In this document: piece after piece, positions 46,197 through 50,888 of the stretch | How the letters are laid out: each line of letters begins with the position of its first letter | Position numbering within the stretch: the stretch's first letter is position 1 | Assembly (NCBI GenBank): GCA_003278175.1 | Contig: QCGF01000002.1 | Span: forward strand, 1 to 50,888 | Reading direction: 5' to 3' | Origin: Prochlorococcus sp. AG-363-P15 | GTDB lineage: Bacteria; Cyanobacteriota; Cyanobacteriia; PCC-6307; Cyanobiaceae | DNA length: 50,888 bases | Position numbers and translations under genes: made by a program | Notes under the pieces: generated by a model | The model's input: only the letters and a program-made list of their open reading frames with translations | Told to the model about the DNA's origin: nothing | Databases searched by the model: none

Positions 46197-46565
46197 TTGC
46201 AAAGAATTAGAAAAAACATAGCAAAATATCCAAAACTAAAACCACTTCCTAAAGGCTTGGTGAAAATATATGGATTAATCGCAGTGGTGGGAGTCTTAAT
46301 TCCTGAATTGCTAGCAGAGTTCGCAATTTCTATTGGCCTTATCAATGCGGAGCAAAAACTACCAACCAATAGCAATCTCTGGCAAACACAACCTGAACTA
46401 CGTCTGTCATCAATGAGTTTTCGAGAATTAAGGCTCCTGGCAATGAAATTAAAAATCCAAGGTTACTCAAGCCAAAATAAGAATGATCTTTCCAAACGAG
46501 TTCTTTCCAAAATTCAATGCAAAAATCTAAATCTTTTCCAACATCATGATTTCAATACGCCATGA
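46197..46565 (+). CDS. Hypothetical membrane protein with a SAP/Rho-N-like C-terminal helix-loop-helix (122 aa)
   Basis: The frame begins TTG at 46197. A basic N-terminus (RIRKNIAKYPKLKPLPK) precedes one hydrophobic helix (about 22-45), then a polar linker. The C-terminus SFRELRLLAMKLKIQGYS and DLSKRVL resembles the short helix-extended-helix of SAP or Rho-N domains, which bind nucleic acid. This resemblance is by eye only. The function is unknown. Position: between the msrA group and tRNA-Pro. Confidence 0.55.
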   Translation: MQRIRKNIAKYPKLKPLPKGLVKIYGLIAVVGVLIPELLAEFAISIGLINAEQKLPTNSNLWQTQPELRLSSMSFRELRLLAMKLKIQGYSSQNKNDLSKRVLSKIQCKNLNLFQHHDFNTP

Positions 46566-46586
46566 GCCTGTGATAGTTTTCTTTTA

Positions 46587-46660
46587 CGGGGCGTAGCGCA
46601 GCTTGGTAGCGCACCACTTTGGGGTAGTGGGGGTCGTGGGTTCAAATCCCGCCGCTCCGA
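46587..46660 (+). tRNA. tRNA-Pro (anticodon GGG)
   Basis: A complete cloverleaf can be traced. The acceptor stem CGGGGCG pairs with CGCTCCG (one G-T wobble); D-arm GCGC..GCGC; anticodon stem CCACT/AGTGG with loop TTGGGGT, anticodon GGG; and a T-arm with GTGGG-TTCAAAT-CCCGC. The discriminator base is A at 46660 and CCA is not encoded, as expected in cyanobacteria. The anticodon reads CCC/CCU proline codons. Confidence 0.95.
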
Positions 46661-46706
46661 TTAAGTTGATTAGGCCATGGTGGGATAAACATTCTCACCG
46701 AAAAGC

Positions 46707-46730
46707 CCGCAACTGAATTGCGGTTTTCCT
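46707..46730 (+). terminator. Intrinsic terminator behind tRNA-Pro, possibly bidirectional
   Basis: The stem CCGCAA / TTGCGG (46707-46712, 46718-46723) with a 5-base loop is followed by TTTTCCT. On the opposite strand the same stem is followed by GCTTTT, so it could also serve the minus-strand gene ending at 46798. It is short but GC-rich with a T tract on both sides. Confidence 0.7.
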
Positions 46731-46797
46731 ATCTAAAATATTCAATAAAGACCTAGTTAAATAATCACTTTTGTTAGCGTTAAGTCAAAGAAAGTAC

Positions 46798-47118
46798 TCA
46801 AAGGCTTTTTTTTCTAAACTTTGTACCTTGAGAATTGAATCTTGTGGCTGCCGCATAATTATCAAGCCATCTATTGACCCTAGGTCTTAATACAGTAGGA
46901 ATCTCCTCAAACAGCTGGGACAGCTCTACTGCACCAAGTCGCCTAAGCTCTCTAGCTTCTAAGTGCCAAAGATTTTCAACCTCTCTAATCAAACGAGCCC
47001 AGCTTCTGGCCTGCTGCCAATACCTCAATCGACTATGCAACTCATCACACCCAATATCGACATGCTTAACAGGGCGAAGCTCTGGTGATTTCCTTTCAGA
47101 GGGATCTGATGCATCCAT
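46798..47118 (-). CDS. Hypothetical soluble protein (106 aa)
   Basis: This basic 106-aa protein has a charged N-terminus (MDASDPSERKSPELRPVKHV), a helical core (about 30-90) with RYWQQARSWARLIREVENLWHLEARELRRLG (in part: QARSWARLIREVENLW) and a basic C-terminal tail. It looks like a small picocyanobacterial helical protein; no known domain is apparent. The predicted terminator at 46707-46730 lies downstream. Confidence 0.65.
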   Translation of the reverse strand: MDASDPSERKSPELRPVKHVDIGCDELHSRLRYWQQARSWARLIREVENLWHLEARELRRLGAVELSQLFEEIPTVLRPRVNRWLDNYAAATRFNSQGTKFRKKSL

Positions 47119-47215
47119 TTATACACAATGACAAATAAAAGGGTTTGGCGAGCAAATCACCTATCTCACTTCAGAGTCATAAAGAAAATATGTCCAAAAT
47201 TCGATGGACAAATAA

Positions 47216-48067
47216 TCACTGATGATTTTCGACTGATATCACGGGGAAGTCCAACCTTTTCACTTCTCTTTTACTTAAACGTCTAGCCCAAGAACCAGGA
47301 ACAGGTTCATTCCAGGTAAAACCAGCCTTCTTTGCTAAATGCCTTTGTTCATAAGTGACCTGGGCACACATAAGTTCTCTTGGCTCAAGGCCTTCTGTTA
47401 TGAGTCTCTCAAGGTCATCACAACGACGAAACACCTCAGAAAGATATATACAATCTGTCAATGCTCGGTGGGCATTCCAAACTGGCACCTCATATGCCAA
47501 AGCAAGATCTCTTACGGAAGGCCTTGCCCTTAGATTTCGGTTAGCTGGCCAATTGATGTCATTCATCGTACAAAGCCATGGTTTATGAACATCTGGCAAT
47601 GGTTTTTTCCCAAACCATTGGCGGTCAAAGTCAGCATTATGAGCAACCAAAACATCGGCAGCATCTAGCAGTTCGCCAAAATAAAGCAAAGCCTCTTTCC
47701 AAGGTTGGCGCAATCTAGTTACTTCCGATGGAATCTTATTAATTGCTTCTGCAGAATTACTTTCAACTGGGAGCAAAAAAGATTGCTGTGAAAGTACAGA
47801 GCGACTAAAAACATGGAACAGTATTGCCCCAATTTCGATACATTCATCTCTTTGAGAGTCGAGTCCATTAGTCTCAGTATCAATAATTAGTAACAAGTCA
47901 GGGGAAGAGTTTTGACTTGAGACAGAAGACTCATTCATAACGTCTAAATTTAAACTTGATTTAGAACGTAAGTTTTTATTTGCAGAAATTCCCGAGTCCT
48001 TAGACACTAACCCACCAAGAAGATCAAGCTGACCATCTACAGGATCATAGTTCTTGTCAACCACCAC
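47216..48067 (-). CDS. DnaQ-family 3'-5' exonuclease (DEDDh)
   Basis: This 283-aa protein has DEDDh motifs: IIDTETNGLD (Asp63, Glu65), VAHNADFDRQ (Asp146) and WNAHRALTDC (His200, Asp205). It is similar to the epsilon proofreading subunit of DNA polymerase III, but the ~57-residue N-terminal extension and the C-terminal segment differ from E. coli DnaQ. It may be a proofreading or RNA/DNA-maturation exonuclease; the choice cannot be made by eye. GTG at 48067 or 48064 is the start. Confidence 0.85.
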   Translation of the reverse strand: MVVDKNYDPVDGQLDLLGGLVSKDSGISANKNLRSKSSLNLDVMNESSVSSQNSSPDLLLIIDTETNGLDSQRDECIEIGAILFHVFSRSVLSQQSFLLPVESNSAEAINKIPSEVTRLRQPWKEALLYFGELLDAADVLVAHNADFDRQWFGKKPLPDVHKPWLCTMNDINWPANRNLRARPSVRDLALAYEVPVWNAHRALTDCIYLSEVFRRCDDLERLITEGLEPRELMCAQVTYEQRHLAKKAGFTWNEPVPGSWARRLSKREVKRLDFPVISVENHQ

Positions 48068-48119
48068 TTATTAAGCATCAGGATGCAAATTCATTCTGTC
48101 GCAATTATCTTGATATGCC

Positions 48120-48293
48120 CTAATAAATTCTCAAAATATTCTTTACTTTGAAAGGGTTGTCCAATTGATAGCAGGTAAAGTCAAGAAAAGACTTCTCAAA
48201 GAATATTAAAAATATTACTTTTAATTCTTTCGGGGTTAGAGAAAATATTCCTAAAAATCCCTCATTGTCTGTAAAATCATGCTTATTAAACAT
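48120..48293 (-). CDS. Possible small protein (57 aa)
   Basis: The ATG at 48293 opens a 57-codon frame (MFNKHDFTDNEGFLGIFSLT...) ending TAG. It is rich in Phe and Leu, with an LTPKELKVIFLIFFEK amphipathic stretch. It follows 22 bases after the gene ending at 48316. No clear Shine-Dalgarno is visible. It could be a real small protein or chance; I include it because no other feature explains the region. Confidence 0.3.
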   Translation of the reverse strand: MFNKHDFTDNEGFLGIFSLTPKELKVIFLIFFEKSFLDFTCYQLDNPFKVKNILRIY

Positions 48294-48315
48294 CAATTTA
48301 ATAAGCAATATCGAA

Positions 48316-48552
48316 TTATTCAAATAATTTCAAAAGGTCATCAGTACTGCATCTATCTGGAATAACAACATCATCTACAAAAGTCCTAGAACGAGAGAGG
48401 TCACTTACCGAATCTTCAGCAATCGCGCTGAGCACTTCATCCATACTGGTATCCATTTCATCAGCCATCTCTCGAAGCAGCTCAGCAGTATCAGCTCTCA
48501 CCGAAATGATCACGGGGAAAAGGATTTGCTCAGCAGGGTCAAGATACTTCAT
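48316..48552 (-). CDS. Hypothetical acidic protein (78 aa)
   Basis: This small acidic protein starts MKYLDPAEQILFPVIISVRA and has a helical ELLREMADEMDTSMDEVLSAIAEDSV region, then a VDDVVIPDRCSTDDLLKLF tail. It resembles other short picocyanobacterial proteins of unknown role. There is a ~246-base region upstream, which presumably holds its promoter. Confidence 0.6.
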   Translation of the reverse strand: MKYLDPAEQILFPVIISVRADTAELLREMADEMDTSMDEVLSAIAEDSVSDLSRSRTFVDDVVIPDRCSTDDLLKLFE

Positions 48553-48798
48553 AAAGAGAATCTTAAGGCAAAGCGGCCCGAGGTCACCTTTTTCTTAAGG
48601 TTTTGTCTTGCAACGTGCCTTTTATGGGCCTCATTTCGCATATTCAAACCGAATTCATATTAATTAGAAGTCTAGAAACAATTTAAAAGTATAAATAATG
48701 ATTTTATATTACTCTTTCTAATTAAGAAAGTTTATATCAATCAAATATTATTTCGTCGCTTTTATTTTTCCCATAAGAAAACACAATATAAATTTATC

Positions 48799-49860
48799 TT
48801 ATAGATTAATTAGTATATTTTCTATTTGTTTAGCAGAGCTCTCCCAATTGAAATTCAAAGCTTGCTTGGGACCATTTATTAGAGAAGATTTTTGAATATT
48901 ATAACTATTTGCGACTTCTAACATTGCACTTGATATTGATTCATGGTTTAGCGGATCAACGTAGATTGCAGCACTACCTACTACTTCAGGCAATCCACCT
49001 CTATTTGAAGCGATAACTGGTGTTCCACAAGCTAAAGCCTCTAATGCTGGGAGGCCAAACCCCTCCCAAAGGCTTGCTATAACAAGTCCTCTACATTTAT
49101 TTAAAAATATTAATCTCTGCTCATCACTAACCCAATCTTTCCAAATACATTTATTTTGAATATTAAGATCTATAGCAAAATGTTTTAAGCTGGGTGTATA
49201 CCTTGGATCAGATGGTCCTATGAATATCAACTTATAATTAGCTTTATTTAATAAAGAAAAGGCTTTAAGAACTCTTTTCAAATTCTTATGAGGATTATGC
49301 CTGCCTAAAACAAGAAAGTAGTCGTCACGGTGAATATTCCTTGGGTAGAATTTTTCCTTATCATATCCAAGTTTGATTGTAACAAGTTTATTAATTGGAA
49401 CTCTTAAGTACTGGTGGATCTCACGTGCCGTCGCCTCTGAGTTGCATAAGACCAATTTTGCCTGGTGCAAAACAGCAGGCAAATACATTCCGTAATACGC
49501 TAGTAGTAAGTTCGGTTTAGGATATCGCAATGGAAGCAAATCATGTGCAAGGACAATTGACCGAACTGAAGTGAATAAAGGTGCCTCAGGTAATGGCGAC
49601 AAAAGAAACTCAGCATCTTTTTCCATCACAAGATCTGGTATATGTTTTTGTACCCAATAAAGCCTTTTGATATGACCTCTTAATCCATCGTCTGGTGACA
49701 TGTCAGATGGGATGCGAATGCTCCCTACTCTTCCAGTATTTAAGGGGTCTAAAAGAGAAACAAGGTCAGTGGACAATGAGGAGGCTAAATTCTTCGCTAC
49801 AACTCCTATGCCAGTATTCCTTTTTCCTATATAACTTCCGTTAAATAGAGTAAAAACCAC
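48799..49860 (-). CDS. GT4-family glycosyltransferase (GT-B fold)
   Basis: This 353-aa protein has an N-terminal Rossmann domain ([20 protein letters not shown]) and a C-terminal GT4 domain with [16 protein letters not shown] (nucleotide-sugar binding) and the EX7E region [21 protein letters not shown]. It probably uses a nucleotide-sugar donor to build a polysaccharide, lipid or glycoprotein; the acceptor is unknown. Start is GTG at 49860. The product has no signal peptide. It is divergent from the GIY-YIG-like gene by ~150 bases. Confidence 0.9.
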   Translation of the reverse strand: MVFTLFNGSYIGKRNTGIGVVAKNLASSLSTDLVSLLDPLNTGRVGSIRIPSDMSPDDGLRGHIKRLYWVQKHIPDLVMEKDAEFLLSPLPEAPLFTSVRSIVLAHDLLPLRYPKPNLLLAYYGMYLPAVLHQAKLVLCNSEATAREIHQYLRVPINKLVTIKLGYDKEKFYPRNIHRDDYFLVLGRHNPHKNLKRVLKAFSLLNKANYKLIFIGPSDPRYTPSLKHFAIDLNIQNKCIWKDWVSDEQRLIFLNKCRGLVIASLWEGFGLPALEALACGTPVIASNRGGLPEVVGSAAIYVDPLNHESISSAMLEVANSYNIQKSSLINGPKQALNFNWESSAKQIENILINL

Positions 49861-49931
49861 TCTTTAGACTTCCTTTATATGGACAATAGTCTAGGCTAAT
49901 GCACTAAAATCCAAGTGAAAAATAGTACAAT

Positions 49932-49956
49932 TGACACTTATATAATGAGGGTGTCA
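49932..49956. repeat. Inverted repeat around a TATAAT element, candidate operator
   Basis: TGACAC (49932-49937) and GTGTCA (49951-49956) are perfect 6-bp arms separated by 13 bases that include TATAAT (49941-49946). It lies between the divergent GT4 and GIY-YIG-like genes. The size suits a dimeric repressor, and the TATAAT could be a -10 for the rightward gene. TTGACA overlaps the left arm but is only four bases from TATAAT, so it is not a normal -35. Confidence 0.4.
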
Positions 49957-50011
49957 TAATTAATAGATAGTTAAACCATAAGCCTAGGGCTAAGATTGAT
50001 GAGATCAAGTC

Positions 50012-50389
50012 ATGGTTGAATATGTCTTTTTAATTCGCAACGGAGAGCTTTACAACATCGGGCGTACAAATAATCTTGAGATGATTCAAAAAAAACTTGC
50101 TCCAGGTATATTAATAGCCTCTCTAAAGACACAAGAATCAAAGGAAATCCTAAGGATACTGCAAAGTGAGTTTTCTGAACAAAGGATCCCTCAATCAGAT
50201 TATTTCCGTCTAAATAAATCCCAATTTCTTGATTGCAAAAAAAAATTAGAAACATCAAGGACAAAAGATGACTTCAAACCATTTTTTAGCGGATTAAATC
50301 TTGCATTAACATTTATTGCGGTATGGGTTGCAATTTCTATTGCAATAATATCTATTCTTATACGGCCAATATTCGATCAGTTCAATTAG
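50012..50389 (+). CDS. GIY-YIG-like domain with C-terminal membrane helix (125 aa)
   Basis: Residues 1-75 resemble a GIY-YIG/T5orf172-type domain: YVFLIRNGELYNIGRTNNL (Y4, Y14, G17). The Arg expected in the following helix of catalytic members is missing (NLEMIQKKL). Residues 95-118 form a membrane helix (LTFIAVWVAISIAIISILI), leaving a short tail. An anchored, probably non-catalytic GIY-YIG module is unusual. Function unknown. A candidate operator at 49932-49956 lies upstream. Confidence 0.7.
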   Translation: MVEYVFLIRNGELYNIGRTNNLEMIQKKLAPGILIASLKTQESKEILRILQSEFSEQRIPQSDYFRLNKSQFLDCKKKLETSRTKDDFKPFFSGLNLALTFIAVWVAISIAIISILIRPIFDQFN

Positions 50390-50488
50390 TTAGACTCATG
50401 AAATTATTCGAAAAACCATAATAATTAACTACTAGATAAGATATTAGTATTTTGATCTAAAATAGAACGCAATATAATTTTTTAATTT

Positions 50489-50728
50489 TTATTCTTCTAA
50501 GGCTAGCAATGATTTAATAAAGTCAGTTGATAACAGCTTTGGGTAAAGGAAAAAGCCTAAAATCAAAGAAATTATCGCAGTGACAGCGAAGGTTATTCCT
50601 TGACCGATTGATCCTGGGGTATAGGCTCCAGCATTTAGAAAAGGTAAATCAATCAATGATCCAATAGTTCCCCAAATAAGAACCCAGATGGATACATAAA
50701 CAACGCCGAAAAATTGCTTTTTGGTCAT
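50489..50728 (-). CDS. Small membrane protein (79 aa)
   Basis: The ATG at 50728 gives a product with two hydrophobic helices (about 8-30 and 42-62) separated by a polar loop (NAGAYTPGSIGQ). I recognise it as similar to short conserved picocyanobacterial membrane proteins without known function. It lies alone near the right edge of the window; the next upstream bases (to 50888) contain no further feature I can support. Confidence 0.65.
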   Translation of the reverse strand: MTKKQFFGVVYVSIWVLIWGTIGSLIDLPFLNAGAYTPGSIGQGITFAVTAIISLILGFFLYPKLLSTDFIKSLLALEE

Positions 50729-50888
50729 ATGCTAAGAAATCACCTTTAAGTAGTATGTTAATTGCAAGGTTACAACGAATGAGGCCTGACAATAACAAAA
50801 GTGTGTTACTTCTCCAAATATTTGATCAGAGACAGACAAAACCACTGCTAATTGTTTTCCAGAATTAACTTATGAAGAAACCATAACG

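Noticed and set aside
49931-49946. TTGACA followed by TATAAT as a sigma-70 promoter
   Set aside because: The two hexamers are only four bases apart instead of ~17, so they cannot form one promoter; only the TATAAT is kept as a possible -10.
1-50888. CRISPR arrays, prophage, insertion sequences or rRNA genes
   Set aside because: No regularly spaced repeats, transposase, integrase or phage structural genes, and no rRNA sequence, were noticed on either strand.

Overview
The window reads as a stretch of a small-genome marine cyanobacterium, most likely Prochlorococcus. The reasons are the AT-rich, densely packed genes; cyanobacterial markers (psb28, gun4, sipA, pam68, DUF1816, DUF3082, DUF3288 and DUF6439-type proteins); a class II NtcA promoter on glnA; and a contiguous, intein-free dnaE. 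A low-light-adapted lineage is my guess from the overall composition and the presence of umuDC; it is not shown directly.

Layout. 1-5 kb: the end of an M16 peptidase-like pair, then sipA (minus) facing bioY-lspA and a membrane-tethered Era-like/DUF697 GTPase. 5-8 kb: a group II PLP decarboxylase with a 56-aa membrane protein behind it, tadA, and a class V aminotransferase. 8-16.6 kb: glnA with a recognisable NtcA promoter and a strong terminator, a methyltransferase, a DUF6439-type protein, an RsbW-like anti-sigma kinase, gun4, mnmH, psb28 and two tandem AI-2E permeases. 16.6-22.7 kb: one long minus-strand run, rsmA-ispE-DUF3082-(31-aa membrane peptide)-pdhB-secD-secF-(77-aa membrane protein). 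23-26.5 kb: two picocyanobacterial hypotheticals with rlmH, then umuD-umuC behind a LexA box that lies inside a 15-bp-armed palindrome, followed by a small HExxH protein. 26.5-32.7 kb: dnaG, a DMT permease, secreted proteins, ruvA, rpsO and pam68. 32.7-43 kb: a second long minus-strand run, DUF3288-trpD-carA-STAS-mrnC-SpoU methylase-DUF1816 (frameshifted)-gatA-dnaE. 43-50.9 kb: an ABC exporter, msrA, small membrane proteins, tRNA-Pro(GGG), a DnaQ-type exonuclease, a GT4 glycosyltransferase and a GIY-YIG-like membrane protein.

How the genes fit together. Most of the window is housekeeping: replication and repair (dnaE, dnaG, dnaQ-like, ruvA, umuDC), translation and RNA modification (rpsO, tadA, mnmH, rlmH, rsmA, mrnC, SpoU methylase, gatA), protein export (secDF, lspA), photosynthesis (gun4, psb28, pam68), and nitrogen or amino-acid metabolism (glnA, carA, trpD). 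Both halves of a partner-switch signalling pair (an RsbW-like kinase and a STAS antagonist) occur, 28 kb apart.

The observations most worth following are the LexA-controlled umuDC unit with the HExxH ORF directly behind it, the apparent single-base frameshift in the DUF1816 gene at a G6 run, several short membrane genes that ordinary gene-calling would miss, and a degenerate GIY-YIG domain joined to a membrane anchor. I saw no CRISPR array, prophage, insertion sequence or rRNA operon, and no clear case of a wholly undescribed system.
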